From Goodfellowiella coeruleoviolacea (GTDB taxonomy: Bacteria; Actinomycetota; Actinomycetes; Mycobacteriales; Pseudonocardiaceae), in NCBI RefSeq assembly GCF_024171785.1, contig NZ_JAMTCK010000003.1:526891-590890 (forward strand): a DNA stretch of 64,000 nt, written 5' to 3'. Below are positions 16,979 to 25,514 of this stretch, one piece after another. Each line of letters opens with the position of its first letter. The stretch's first letter is position 1. The position numbers and the translations under genes were made by a program. The notes beneath the pieces are model-generated. The model was not told the DNA's origin. It ran no database searches and was given only the letters and a program-made list of their open reading frames with translations.

Positions 16979-17021
16979 CGATCCCCGCAACACCCTGGAG
17001 TTCAGGGAGTTGCGGGGATCG
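16979..17021. repeat. Hairpin (12-bp inverted repeat) at the edge of the IS30 remnant
   Basis: CGATCCCCGCAA (16979-16990) pairs with TTGCGGGGATCG (17010-17021), with an inner CCCTG/CAGGG stem. It could end DUF397 copy 2 transcription. The transposase remnant starts at its right edge. Confidence 0.6.
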
Positions 17022-17494
17022 TGGATTTCGCGGAGCTGAGGGCGAGGTTTTTCGAGGCGCTGGACCGGGAGAGCGGCAGCATCTCGGGCTGCCCGGGAGG
17101 TCGGGGTGAACCCTGCCACGGCGGATGCGTGGGCGCGGAAGGCCGGGGTACGCGGGCGGGGAAGTCGGGCACGTCTTGGCCTCCGGGGCAGGCGGAGTAC
17201 GACCGGCTTCGTGCGGCCGGGGTACGGCGGCGGGAGGCTGCTGCGCAGGTCGGGGCCCACGAGCGCACTGCCCAGGACTGGGATCGCGGCATCCGGCAGA
17301 TCGGTCACGCGCACCTACACCCCGACGGGCGCAGGATCAACTACACAACGGGCAAGACCACCATCGACACAGTCGGGTTGCCGAGAGCCACCAGGATGCG
17401 CCACCGAGACTTGGCCGACCGGGCGGCCGGTGCGCCAGTTGCGGTAGGGGCTAGAACCGGCTGGAGCCGGCCAGGGTGTCTGCGCCACGATTGA
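17021..17494 (+). pseudogene. IS30-family transposase N-terminal remnant, frameshifted
   Basis: GTG 17021 opens MDFAELRARFFEALDRESGS, the start of IS30-like transposases. Near 17080 the frame shifts: the continuation SRAAREVGVNPATADAWARK, a helix-turn-helix, is read in another frame. The original frame resumes around 17190 with AEYDRLRAAGVRRREAAAQV and TAQDWDRGIRQIG, then GRRINYTTGKTTIDTV, all typical of the family. The DDE catalytic domain is missing and the frame runs into unrelated sequence to a stop at 17494. It is a dead relic that marks past transposition here. Confidence 0.75.
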
Positions 17495-17555
17495 GACAGT
17501 CCGTAACGGAGTGTGATGAAATGGCCACTCTCCTCGTAGGATGGAAGGTGACGGC

Positions 17556-18131
17556 GTGGAGCAGTTGTGGCGAACGTTCGGCAACCTCATACCGATCGTA
17601 TTGATCGTTACCCCGATGTTGGTAGTTGGTTGGTGGGCGTTGGCGGTTCGGCGGAGGGGGCGTCAGGCGGCAGTTCAGGCGTACTGGACTTCCGGTCTTG
17701 ACATTCTTATCGCTCTATTTACCTTGCCTGTTCTTTATCTGGTATTCGTTCCGATACCAGGAGGGGTAAATAATATTAGCTTGGTCCCTGGTTCTGAAGT
17801 CGCCAAGGCCTTCACGTACTCGTCGGAGGCTGCGGTAATGCAAATTCTAGGGAATCTGGTTCTGCTGACGCCGCTTGGTTTCCTCGTTCCTCTACGGACG
17901 GCAAGAATGCGGAGTCTAACGCGCGTTATTCTCGGTGCGGCGCTCGTTTCGATTGCCATTGAAATCCTGCAAGCCGTTTTGGGAATTGGAAGGATTTCAA
18001 CGGTTGACGATGTAATTCTGAATACTATAGGAGCATTCGTGGGTGCGCTTCTGGCGTTGCTTTGCCTGAAGTTGATAGGTGTGCGCGCGAACGAGAATCC
18101 CGTTCGGGCAACACGTAGTGAGGGTGATTGA
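17556..18131 (+). CDS. VanZ-like membrane protein
   Basis: The protein of about 191 residues has four to five hydrophobic segments and VanZ-family features: LVPGSEVAKAF, the loop ILGNLVLLTPLGFLVPL and ISTVDDVILNTIGAFVGALL. VanZ proteins are integral membrane proteins, one of which confers low-level teicoplanin resistance; most have unknown roles. GTG 17556 has GGAAGG at 7 bases; ATG 17541 is the alternative. Base composition is clearly more AT-rich than the neighbours (for example TAAATAATATTAG at 17767), which suggests recent transfer. It converges on the secreted protein gene. Confidence 0.85.
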   Translation: MEQLWRTFGNLIPIVLIVTPMLVVGWWALAVRRRGRQAAVQAYWTSGLDILIALFTLPVLYLVFVPIPGGVNNISLVPGSEVAKAFTYSSEAAVMQILGNLVLLTPLGFLVPLRTARMRSLTRVILGAALVSIAIEILQAVLGIGRISTVDDVILNTIGAFVGALLALLCLKLIGVRANENPVRATRSEGD

Positions 18132-18149
18132 TGAGTGGTGGTTTCGAGA

Positions 18150-18181
18150 CGAAGGCGCGCTCACTCCTGAGCGCGCCTTCG
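18150..18181. terminator. Bidirectional terminator between VanZ and the secreted protein
   Basis: A perfect 14-bp stem (CGAAGGCGCGCTCA, 18150-18163, with 18168-18181) has a CTCC loop and TT after it. It lies between convergent genes. Confidence 0.9.
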
Positions 18182-18198
18182 TTGACGAGTTCTTCAGA

Positions 18199-18696
18199 TC
18201 ACGGGTAGTAGGTGGTGCCAGAAGTTGTACGATTTGGGGTGAGTCCGAAGTAACTCGAAGAAATCACAAAATAGTACGCGTCGTGTTCGACGTTATCCCA
18301 ACGGACGGTGCCACCGTTGGCGCAACTAACCCGCTGCGTCTCGCCCCATTGCTGGTCGATAGGAGCTTCGTACCATAGGCTGACAGCGAAAGTCTCATTG
18401 GGGAAGCAGCCTCCGCCGCGGTTGAACACAATCCTATGGGTACCGTTGTACGGCGTGCTATAGTGGCGTGATTCTAGGCGAGCATTGAATTCGGCGGTCC
18501 AGTCGAAGTGATTCTCTAATGCGCCGATGTCTTGCCTGGTCTCACCATAACTGAATCTCTGACCGGTGCTGTCAACGATGGTCGTCCAGTGATCGTCGTC
18601 GGGGGTGACACGATCGCTGGCTGAAGCAGGGGATGCCGCGACGCTGAAGAGTGTCAATACGCCGAAGATGGCGGCAATTAACCTTCGGGTGGCCAT
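18199..18696 (-). CDS. Small secreted protein, unknown function
   Basis: This 165-residue protein has a signal peptide (MATRRLIAAIFGVLTLFSVA, cleavage near ASPASASD at 26-28). The mature part of about 138 residues is rich in aromatic residues and has two Cys (CFPNE and VSCANGG) that could form a disulfide. ATG 18696 is preceded by AGAGGAATTCCG. I recognise no family. Like the convergent VanZ gene its composition is lower in GC than the surroundings. The 730 bases upstream (18697-19426) hold only the DUF397 remnant and its terminator. Confidence 0.75.
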   Translation of the reverse strand: MATRRLIAAIFGVLTLFSVAASPASASDRVTPDDDHWTTIVDSTGQRFSYGETRQDIGALENHFDWTAEFNARLESRHYSTPYNGTHRIVFNRGGGCFPNETFAVSLWYEAPIDQQWGETQRVSCANGGTVRWDNVEHDAYYFVISSSYFGLTPNRTTSGTTYYP

Positions 18697-19140
18697 CGGA
18701 ATTCCTCTCTATTACTTGGTTATCTCGTCGATTTTCAACGAGGCCGCCGATTAGAAAACCATGGCCCGATGACGCGATCAGCCCCCAAAGGCATGTGAGC
18801 ACTGTCACGATACTTCACGCGGATGGTCGCAGTGGTTACTTATCGTATGCTAATCGCATGTTTAGTTTTAGGGTTCACTCACTAAACCAGATTTAGCTGA
18901 TTGCGAGTTAGGGCGAGATTTCTATGGTTGGACTAGTGAAGGATGGTGCACTTAGTGGATCCGATTACTCCGACTGATTTAGTTGATTGTTAGTCGTGAG
19001 TTACTGCCAAATTTCACCCGATAGTTGGACTGTGGCAGGGCTCGGGTCGGCGAGAAAACAACGCGCCGCCCACGGCTGTTGGATCTAAGTCTGTACAAAT
19101 GCGTTGCCGCGCGGCCCTGTCCGTGTGGAGGTGACCGACC

Positions 19141-19275
19141 ATGCCCGTGATGCCCGCTGACGGCACACCTCTGGGCTAGCTGGCGTCCGTGACTCCAAAA
19201 AGGCGGGTGACCGTCAGGCAGGCCGGATTGACCCGGTTCCTGGCCGCGGTGAGGGCAGGCTGCCTCGACGGCTGA
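19141..19275 (+). pseudogene. DUF397 remnant (third copy)
   Basis: After GGAGGTGACC and ATG 19141 the frame stops within 13 codons. The following DNA still reads GVRDSKKAG, then in a shifted frame VRQAGLTRFLAAVRAGCLDG and a stop at 19275. These match the middle and end of the two intact DUF397 genes at 16420 and 16727. The N-terminal WRKSS part is lost. It is a decayed duplicate. Confidence 0.75.
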
Positions 19276-19289
19276 CTGACTGGCAAGCA

Positions 19290-19324
19290 GATGCCCTGCC
19301 CAAGACTTCTCTGGGTGGGGCATC
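19290..19324 (+). terminator. Decayed terminator copy behind the DUF397 remnant
   Basis: GATGCCCTGCCCA (19290-19302) and TGGGTGGGGCATC (19312-19324) form the same hairpin as at 16637-16671, with two wobble pairs. It travelled with the DUF397 unit. Confidence 0.65.
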
Positions 19325-19426
19325 GTCGTCGTTGCGGGTAGATACGACCCAACTGGCGGGTTTGGGCGGTGGTTCCCCGTAGGGCGATGAGGTTTCTGAG
19401 TCGGCGCGGGGGGGCTAAGTCGTGGA

Positions 19427-20323
19427 TCAGGCCACCGTGGGCATCTCGTCGCCGAGACGATGCTGTGCCCACGCCACAGCTACCTCAACCAGCCGAGCAC
19501 TGTGTGGCTTCGGGTTCGTGCGGCGCATGTGCTCCCACACGCCGGCGACCGTGACGGCGAACGCCGTCACCGCCGAGTCTGAGGCGTCGCGCCAGGCCGG
19601 GATCTGCTCGGCCCATCGCTCCGCCTGGTGTGGCTCGTGTCCAGCCTCGATCAGCCGGAGCACGAGGAAGGCGGCATCGACCCACGCCGCGCCCTTGCGT
19701 GCCCACGCCCAGTCGATCACCCGGGCCTGCCCGCCGATGAGGATGTTCAGCGGGTGCAGGTCGGTGTGCAGGAGGCTGTCGCCGTCGATCAGGTCGAGAT
19801 TCCGCGACTCCCACCGGACGAAGTGTTCGAGGTTCGACCGTATCCACGGTGACAGGTCGTCCGGTGGGTTCGCGGCGAGCCGGTGCCAGGCGAGTAGTTG
19901 CCGCCAGTGTTCGGCCAGGCGTGCCACGCGGACCGGCGGGCACGGGTTCAGTTCTTCGCTGAGCACGGACACGGCCGCCGCCACAGTGTCCAAGTCAGCT
20001 GAGCCTGGTGACAGGTCGGGATGACGCCCGGGCGCGTGCTCGAAACCGAGCAGCAACCAGCCGTCCGTCTCGATCCGCCAGTGCAGCCGTGGTGCGAGGC
20101 GCGGTAGCCAGGGATTCACCTCAGCCTCATTGTGGTGCATCCACGCTTTACGGCTACCGGTTCGCGTGCCCTTGCAGAACACGATTTGGTCGGTGCCGTG
20201 CAGCGTGGCCGCGAAATCGGAATTGATTCCCGCGGACGGGTACCCCACTTCGCGAATCGCACCGCAACGGGACCGCACCTCCCGGCGAACCTGGAGGGGT
20301 AGCTCTTCCCACTGGCAATGCAC
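19427..20323 (-). CDS. Aminoglycoside phosphotransferase-family kinase
   Basis: The 298-residue protein has the APH/choline-kinase-like core. The catalytic loop is LLHTDLHPLNILI (HTDLHPLN, with Asp as base and Asn for metal) and the metal Asp is in VIDWAWARKGAAWVD. The N-lobe has a weak nucleotide region (GINSDFAATLHG, where the Gly-rich loop and Lys are modest). GTG 20323 follows AAGGA at 6 bases. Many relatives are not resistance enzymes but phosphorylate unknown small molecules; the substrate cannot be told. It lies inside the accessory block between two gene remnants. Confidence 0.88.
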   Translation of the reverse strand: MHCQWEELPLQVRREVRSRCGAIREVGYPSAGINSDFAATLHGTDQIVFCKGTRTGSRKAWMHHNEAEVNPWLPRLAPRLHWRIETDGWLLLGFEHAPGRHPDLSPGSADLDTVAAAVSVLSEELNPCPPVRVARLAEHWRQLLAWHRLAANPPDDLSPWIRSNLEHFVRWESRNLDLIDGDSLLHTDLHPLNILIGGQARVIDWAWARKGAAWVDAAFLVLRLIEAGHEPHQAERWAEQIPAWRDASDSAVTAFAVTVAGVWEHMRRTNPKPHSARLVEVAVAWAQHRLGDEMPTVA

Positions 20324-20333
20324 GCGTGATCCT

Positions 20334-20631
20334 TGGTTCTACTTGAGGGCGGAATGGGTGGGGGATCGTCGTGACAGCCGCTCTGACAGCCGTGGCAGTC
20401 TCCTGTCGCGGCAGCCTGCCACAGTTGCATGTCAACAACGAAGCCGGCGGCTCGGATTGCGTCGATGGTGTGACGCAACTGCTGACCCCTCTCCCCGCCC
20501 TGGGGCTCGTCGGTCGGCACGTGGTGGATGAACCGGCCGGCGACCCGCTGGCAGAACTCGGCGTAGTCCCTGGAGTGATGATCGGTCAGGTCTACCGTCT
20601 GAATGCAATCATCGGTATGCCAGGTGTCTAC
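20334..20631 (-). pseudogene. N-terminally truncated hypothetical gene
   Basis: Below an in-frame stop at 20632-20634 the minus strand reads a coherent sequence, DDCIQTVDLTDHHSRDYAEF, then GERGQQLRHTIDAIRAAGFV and DMQLWQAAATGDCHGCQ. No ATG, GTG or TTG is found before GTG 20520, so about 40 conserved-looking residues would be untranslated. The frame then runs on into the start of the phosphotransferase gene without a clear end. I read it as a gene remnant with its start removed; a short protein from 20520 is possible. Confidence 0.4.
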
Positions 20632-20768
20632 CTACCACCGGATTGTTGACGCGTTGTGGTTGCTCGCGCTTGAGGGCGAAGATGCCCCGGGCGTTGCTCA
20701 CCGAGGTGGCAAGGTGGTGGTCCGCTCTGGGCTCGCGTTGAGGTGCCGGGTAGAAGGCAATTGCCCCG

Positions 20769-21021
20769 CCTGATGAAGCTTGTGGACCGATGAGGTCGTT
20801 GCCACCAAGTAGCGGTTGTCGTCTGCGCACTCGACGTAGACGTTGCGATCCCTTGTGGGGCGATGAGGTGGTTGCCGCCTGCGGTTGATGTAGCCAGCCA
20901 GGCTCTGGGCAGAGTTGCGATCCCTTGCGGGGCGATGAGGTGGTTGCCGCTCTCCTACAACATACGAGCGTTTTGCTCGGAAGTGTTGCGATCCCTTGCG
21001 GGGCGATGAGGTGGTTGCCGC
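20769..21021 (-). CRISPR. Orphan mini CRISPR array, 4 repeats and 3 spacers
   Basis: Repeats of 37 bases start with GTTGCGATCC and end with GTGGTTGCCGC at 20842-20878, 20914-20950 and 20985-21021. The last two are identical and the first differs by one base. A degenerate repeat lies at 20769-20805. The period is 71-73 and the three spacers of 34-36 bases are unrelated. Read on the minus strand the repeat ends in ATCGCAAC, a common CRISPR 5' handle. Decay at the left end then marks the distal end, so the leader should be at the right. No cas gene is in the window. The 519 bases to moeA (21022-21540) show no gene. Confidence 0.8.
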
Positions 21022-21540
21022 CCTGGGCGATCAGGGACAACGGGCCGATCGTCCTGGCGACGAGTGGGATGTTCTCAGAAGTTGGGACGACACGCCATGT
21101 CCGGCTTCGGAACCTCCCGGCGTGTTGTACGACGCTCGGGGTTCCGAAGCACGCCGCACGCCCCTGGTCAGAAGGCTGGCCGGCGGGCCCGTGCCTCCCC
21201 CGACGAAGCACGGACCGCCGGCCGCCGACTGTGGTCCACCGCGGGCTTGCGCTGGGCGGACGTTTGGGATCGGGACGGCGATCAGGTCTGGCGGCCCGAC
21301 CGGCGGGCCGGGTTCGGCTGATCACCTTGGGATGGGTGCACGAAGGCGGTCACCCTCACTGGATCAAGTGTAACCGTGATCACAAGCCGTGATCAATGCT
21401 CAACTGTGAGCAATCGGTCACACAACGTCAGCAAGATCCCCATTACCTACCCGATCGTGAAGTTGTATATACAGTTTCCCGGCTCACCGTGATGGCGGCA
21501 ACTCGGCGCGTGACCGGATTCCCCGCCGCCCCTCAGCCGG

Positions 21541-22815
21541 TCAGTCCGCGAGCACCAGCACGGCGACCTCGTCGCCCTCGGCCAGCTCGGTGACCTCCTC
21601 CGGCACCTCGATCAGGCAGTTGGCCAGCGCCATCGCCGACAGCAGGTGCGAGCCGGGCCCACCGACCGGCGTCACCACCCGACCGGACGCCGGGTCGTAC
21701 ACGCCGCGCCGGTACTGGGTGCGCCCCGCCGGTGACGTGATGCCCTGGCTCAGCGTCGCCCGCACCCGGGGCCGGTCCACCCGTTCGTGGCCGAGCGCTG
21801 CCAGCAGCGCCGGTCGGACGAACAACTCGAACGACACCAGCGAACTCACCGGATTACCCGGCAGGGTGATCACCGGAACCCCTTGGTAGCGGCCCGCCCC
21901 CTGCGGTCCGCCCGGCTGCACCGCCACCTTCGTGAACGTGACACCCCGATCCGCCAACGCGTCCTTGACCACCTCGTAGGCGCCCGCGCTCACCCCGCCC
22001 GAGGTCAGCACCAGGTCCACGTGCGCCAGCCTCGGCTCCAGCGCGGCGTGGAAGGCCGCCACCTCGTCGGGCACGAACCGCAGCAGCTCGGCCTCACCGC
22101 CGGCCGCGCGCACCGCCGCCGCCAGCATGGTCCCGTTGGACTCGTAGATCTGCCCTGGCAGCAGCGGCTGGCCCGGCTCGACCAGTTCGCTGCCGGTGGA
22201 CAGCACCAGCACCCTGGGCCGTCGCCGCACCGGCAGCTCGGTCCGGCCGATCGCGGCGGCCAGGCCCAGTTGGGCCGCGCCCAGCGCGGTGCCGGCGACC
22301 AGCACCCGGTCGCCGGCGGCCACGTCACTGGCGGCGCGGCGCACGTTGCTGTTCTGGGCCACCGCGCGGAACAACCGGACCCGCTCGGTGCCGCCGTCGG
22401 TCAGCTCCACCTGGATCACCGCGTCCGCGCCCGGCGGCAGCGGCGCGCCGGTCATGATCCGGTGCGCGGTGCCGGCTTCCAGCGGGACCAGGTCGGTGCG
22501 GCCGGCCGGGATGTCCTCGGCCACCGGCAGTTCCACCGGGTTGTCCTGGTCGGCGCCGGCCAGGTCGGCGGCGCGCACGGCGTAGCCGTCCATCGCCGAG
22601 TTGTCGAACGGTGGCAACGAGATCGGCGACACCAGGTCCTCGGCCAGGACCAGGCCGAGGCAGTCGGTCAGCGGCAGTCGGACGACCGGCGTCCGCTCGA
22701 CCAGGGCGGCGACCCTGGCCCGGTGCTCGGCCACGCTGATCGGCCGGCGGAGTGGCTGATCGCGCAAATTCGGCAGATCACGCGAGTTCTCAGGCAAATT
22801 AGGCAAGTTCGGCAC
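21541..22815 (-). CDS. moeA: Molybdopterin molybdotransferase MoeA
   Basis: The enzyme inserts molybdate into adenylated molybdopterin, the last step of molybdenum cofactor synthesis. The 424 residues show all MoeA landmarks: PPFDNSAMDGYAVRAADL, HRIMTGAPLPPGADAVIQVE, VLSTGSELVEPGQPL with IYESNG, LTSGGVSAGAYEVVKDAL and ITLPGNPVSSLVSFELFVRP. The GTG 22815 start adds an unusual N-terminal extension with LPNLP-type repeats; GTG near residue 28 could be the true start. It is divergent from the AIM24 gene. An XdhC gene for molybdoenzyme maturation lies at 39401. Confidence 0.95.
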   Translation of the reverse strand: MPNLPNLPENSRDLPNLRDQPLRRPISVAEHRARVAALVERTPVVRLPLTDCLGLVLAEDLVSPISLPPFDNSAMDGYAVRAADLAGADQDNPVELPVAEDIPAGRTDLVPLEAGTAHRIMTGAPLPPGADAVIQVELTDGGTERVRLFRAVAQNSNVRRAASDVAAGDRVLVAGTALGAAQLGLAAAIGRTELPVRRRPRVLVLSTGSELVEPGQPLLPGQIYESNGTMLAAAVRAAGGEAELLRFVPDEVAAFHAALEPRLAHVDLVLTSGGVSAGAYEVVKDALADRGVTFTKVAVQPGGPQGAGRYQGVPVITLPGNPVSSLVSFELFVRPALLAALGHERVDRPRVRATLSQGITSPAGRTQYRRGVYDPASGRVVTPVGGPGSHLLSAMALANCLIEVPEEVTELAEGDEVAVLVLAD

Positions 22816-22956
22816 GGCTGCATCCTGCCCCGCACCGGTCCGGCACCACGCCCACTGGCGCGTTCACCACATCGCACCAGCATCGTCCCCGGCGTCACCG
22901 AACCGCGTGACAGACTGCCCCGGCTGGCAGGTCCGCTGACTACGGAGGGGAATCTC

Positions 22957-23619
22957 GTGCAGGTCCGCACTCGCCACACGCCTGCCTACGGGGTCGCCAG
23001 GCTGGTCCTGGCGCCCGCGGAGCCGGTGCAGGTGGAGTCGGGGGCGATGCTCTCGACCAGTTACGGGGTTGGCGTGGCCGGCAAGGGCGGCGCGGCAAGA
23101 GGACTGGGCCGGGTGGGCAAGGGCGCGGTCGTGTTCACCGCGCCCCCGCAGGGCGGCTGGGTCGACGTCGCCGGCCAGTTACCCGGCGACGTCCACGTGC
23201 TGGAGCTGGACGGCACCACCGGCTGGTGCGTGGCCAGGAGCGCCTGGCTGGCCTCGGCCAGCACGATCGCGCTGGACCAGCAGGCGCCACCGCTGCGCGC
23301 GCTGTTCGGCGGGGACCACGGTTTCCTCAACCACCTGCACGGTCACGGCTCCTCGGTGCTGACCTGTTACGGCGCGCTGGACGTGGTCGCGCTGGACGCC
23401 GGCGAGCTGGTGACGGTGGACAGCGGGCACGTGCTCGCCTTCCCGGACACGGTGCGCGCGCGCCTGCGAGCGTTGCGCCAAGGGGGTGAACAGTCCGTGC
23501 GGACCGGTGACGGACTGGTCTTCGACTTCGCCGGTCCCGGCCTGGTGCTGACCCAGACGCGCAACCCTCGAGGGCTGGTCAACTGGTTGCAGGCCAACGG
23601 ACTCGCTACCCGTGCGTGA
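22957..23619 (+). CDS. AIM24-family protein
   Basis: This 220-residue beta-rich protein of the AIM24/TIGR00266 family is recognisable by QVESGAMLSTSYGV, GAARGLGRVGKG, VLELDGTTGWCVARSAWLAS and LTCYGALDVVALDAGELVTVDSGHVLAF. Bacterial members are soluble and poorly understood; the yeast namesake affects mitochondrial inner membrane shape. GTG 22957 has GGAGGGG at 22944-22950. It stands alone between divergent moeA and the cold-shock gene. The frame runs far upstream but only this part is family-like. Confidence 0.88.
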   Translation: MQVRTRHTPAYGVARLVLAPAEPVQVESGAMLSTSYGVGVAGKGGAARGLGRVGKGAVVFTAPPQGGWVDVAGQLPGDVHVLELDGTTGWCVARSAWLASASTIALDQQAPPLRALFGGDHGFLNHLHGHGSSVLTCYGALDVVALDAGELVTVDSGHVLAFPDTVRARLRALRQGGEQSVRTGDGLVFDFAGPGLVLTQTRNPRGLVNWLQANGLATRA

Positions 23620-23753
23620 TCAACATCTCGGTTGCTGACCCACCTGGGCGTCCCACATCAAGGGAGTGGCACGGGGCCGCTTTTTCGGTAGCGTGACGAA
23701 CGCTCCAAGCGGCGCCCAGGGCGCCGTGCGCGACATCTGCAAGGAGGACGCCG

Positions 23754-23957
23754 GTGGCTGTCGGCACGGTCAAGTGGTTCAACTCGGAGAAGGGGTACGG
23801 CTTCATCGCCGCCGACGGCGGGCCGGACGTCTTCGTCCACTACTCGGCCATCCAGATGGACGGCTTCCGCACCCTCGCCGAGGGCGATCGGGTTGAGTTC
23901 GAGGTCCAGGCGGGTCGGGACGGCCGTAGTCAGGCCGCGGACGTTCGGAAGGTCTGA
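23754..23957 (+). CDS. Cold-shock protein (CspA family)
   Basis: This 67-residue single cold-shock domain binds single-stranded nucleic acids and acts as an RNA chaperone. RNP1 is [10 protein letters not shown] and RNP2 is VFVHYSAIQ, after the family start [11 protein letters not shown]. The GTG start at 23754 has AAGGAGG just upstream. It is monocistronic, with about 130 bases on each side lacking other genes. No cold-box could be recognised in the leader. Confidence 0.95.
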   Translation: MAVGTVKWFNSEKGYGFIAADGGPDVFVHYSAIQMDGFRTLAEGDRVEFEVQAGRDGRSQAADVRKV

Positions 23958-24095
23958 CCAGCTCCAGCCGGTTCCGCCGGCGGGCCGCCAGAACCCGCCG
24001 GCGGCCGGGTGGTGGTGTGGCAGTCGAGTGGTTCTGCTGGCTGCTGTGGCACAACCGCCCGCATCCGGAAATCTCTTGGCGTTAGGCTGCGCCTC

Positions 24096-25283
24096 GTGTC
24101 GGAGGATCTCACTGGACGGCGGCTCGGCCACTACCGGATCGACGGGGTGCTCGGCCGGGGCGGGATGAGCGTGATGTACCGCGCCACCGACGTCCGGTTG
24201 GGCCGCAAGGTCGCGCTCAAGGTCATCGGCGAACACCTGACCGAGGACCCGGAGTTTCGCGAGCGGTTCGTGGACGAGGCGCGCAACACCTCGGCGATCG
24301 ACCACGCGAACGTGGTGCCGCTGTACGACTTCGGTGAGGTCGACGGCCTGCTCTACATCGCCATGCGGCTGGTCGACGGCTCCGACCTGGCCAGTCTGAT
24401 CAAGCGCGGTCCGTTGGCCCCGCCCCGGGCGCTGGCCCTGCTCGGCCAGGTCGCCGAGGCGTTGGACATGCTGCACGGCCACGGCCTGGTGCACCTGGAC
24501 GTCAAGCCGGCCAACGTGCTGGTCACCTCCAGGGAGTCCACCACCGAGCACGTCTACCTGGCCGACTTCGGCCTGACCCGGCGCGGGGCCACCGGTCACC
24601 GCACCCGCACCGGCGACTTCCTCGGCTCGCCCACCTACGCCGCGCCCGAGCACCTGCGCGGTGAGCCGGTGGACGGCCGCACGGACGCGTACTCGTTAGC
24701 GTGCATGGTGTTCGCCTGCCTCACCGGCCGGCCGCCCTACCAGGGCAAGGTGCCCGAGGTGATCCAGGGTCACCTGGCCGCCGAGGCGCCGGCGGTGTCC
24801 GCGCTGGTGAACCTGCCGCCGGCCATCGACGACGTGGTGCGCAGGGGCATGGCCAAGGACCCGGGCCAGCGCTACGCCAACTGCCGCGAGCTGATCTCGG
24901 CCGCCAGGGCCGCGCTCACCCAGCCGGCGGCCCGGCCGGGCCAGCCGGTGGCGCAGCCGTCCCGCGACCAGGCCGGCCAGCAGGTGGTGGGACCGCCGAC
25001 CGGTCCGCACGGCTTCGGCCAGCCCGGGTTCGCCCAGCGGCAGCCCGAGCCGGGGCGCCCCGGCGGCTACCAGCCCGCGACCGGACCCAACCAGCAGCCG
25101 GCCGGCTACTCGTCCTCGTCCATGTCCGAGCCGGTGCGGCTGCGCCCGCCGGCCCCGGCCGGGACGAGCGCGTTCACCGGCAACCGTCCCAAGGGCGATT
25201 CCGCCAACTGGGTGATTCCGGTCAGCGTGGGCGCGGTGGCGCTGGCGTTGATCGTGCTGCTCGTCGTGCTGCTCACCGGTTGA
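24096..25283 (+). CDS. Ser/Thr protein kinase (Pkn type), tail-anchored
   Basis: The kinase has 395 residues, with the domain at about 10-275. Visible elements are the Gly loop LGRGGMSVMY, catalytic Lys in VALKV (K42), the catalytic loop HLDVKPANVL (D135, N140), DFG at 157-159 and APE at 183-185. The usual HRD Arg is Leu, making it a non-RD kinase. A Pro/Gln/Gly-rich linker follows, then a single helix (VIPVSVGAVALALIVLLVVL) that ends the protein, so there is no outer sensor domain. GTG 24096 is chosen as the first start before the conserved EDLTGRRLGHYRI. Neighbours are the cold-shock gene and groEL2. Confidence 0.92.
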   Translation: MSEDLTGRRLGHYRIDGVLGRGGMSVMYRATDVRLGRKVALKVIGEHLTEDPEFRERFVDEARNTSAIDHANVVPLYDFGEVDGLLYIAMRLVDGSDLASLIKRGPLAPPRALALLGQVAEALDMLHGHGLVHLDVKPANVLVTSRESTTEHVYLADFGLTRRGATGHRTRTGDFLGSPTYAAPEHLRGEPVDGRTDAYSLACMVFACLTGRPPYQGKVPEVIQGHLAAEAPAVSALVNLPPAIDDVVRRGMAKDPGQRYANCRELISAARAALTQPAARPGQPVAQPSRDQAGQQVVGPPTGPHGFGQPGFAQRQPEPGRPGGYQPATGPNQQPAGYSSSSMSEPVRLRPPAPAGTSAFTGNRPKGDSANWVIPVSVGAVALALIVLLVVLLTG

Positions 25284-25480
25284 GCCGGACCGCTGGGCCG
25301 GACCCGTTCGGCCGGGCGCGCGGGGGTCGATCAGCGACCCGGCCGCGCGTCCGGCCCGGTCACGCCGTCGGCGGTCACTCCGTTGGCGCGCTGTTGGCGC
25401 GGGCGTTGCCGTGCCGTCGTCTCCCCGTCGTCGTCCCGTCCGTTCCCCCGTCCGGACGGGCTACCCGCTGACCTGGTCTT

Positions 25481-25507
25481 CTTGCACTCTCCCGTGTCGA
25501 GTGCTAA
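25481..25507. promoter_or_regulatory. CIRCE element 1 (HrcA operator)
   Basis: CTTGCACTC, nine bases, GAGTGCTAA fits the CIRCE consensus TTAGCACTC-N9-GAGTGCTAA with two mismatches in the left arm. It overlaps the promoter and lies about 200 bases upstream of groEL2. Confidence 0.88.
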
Positions 25508-25510
25508 ACA
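25482..25510 (+). promoter_or_regulatory. Sigma-70-type promoter of groEL2
   Basis: TTGCAC (25482-25487) and TAAACA (25505-25510) are separated by 17 bases. The promoter is almost covered by the first CIRCE element, so a repressor bound there would block polymerase. Confidence 0.7.
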
Positions 25511-25514
25511 CAAT

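Noticed and set aside
20609..21325. 238-codon minus-strand frame running through the CRISPR array
   Set aside because: The translation merely repeats the array (ATTSSPRKGS-type units). It is a classic false gene over CRISPR repeats.
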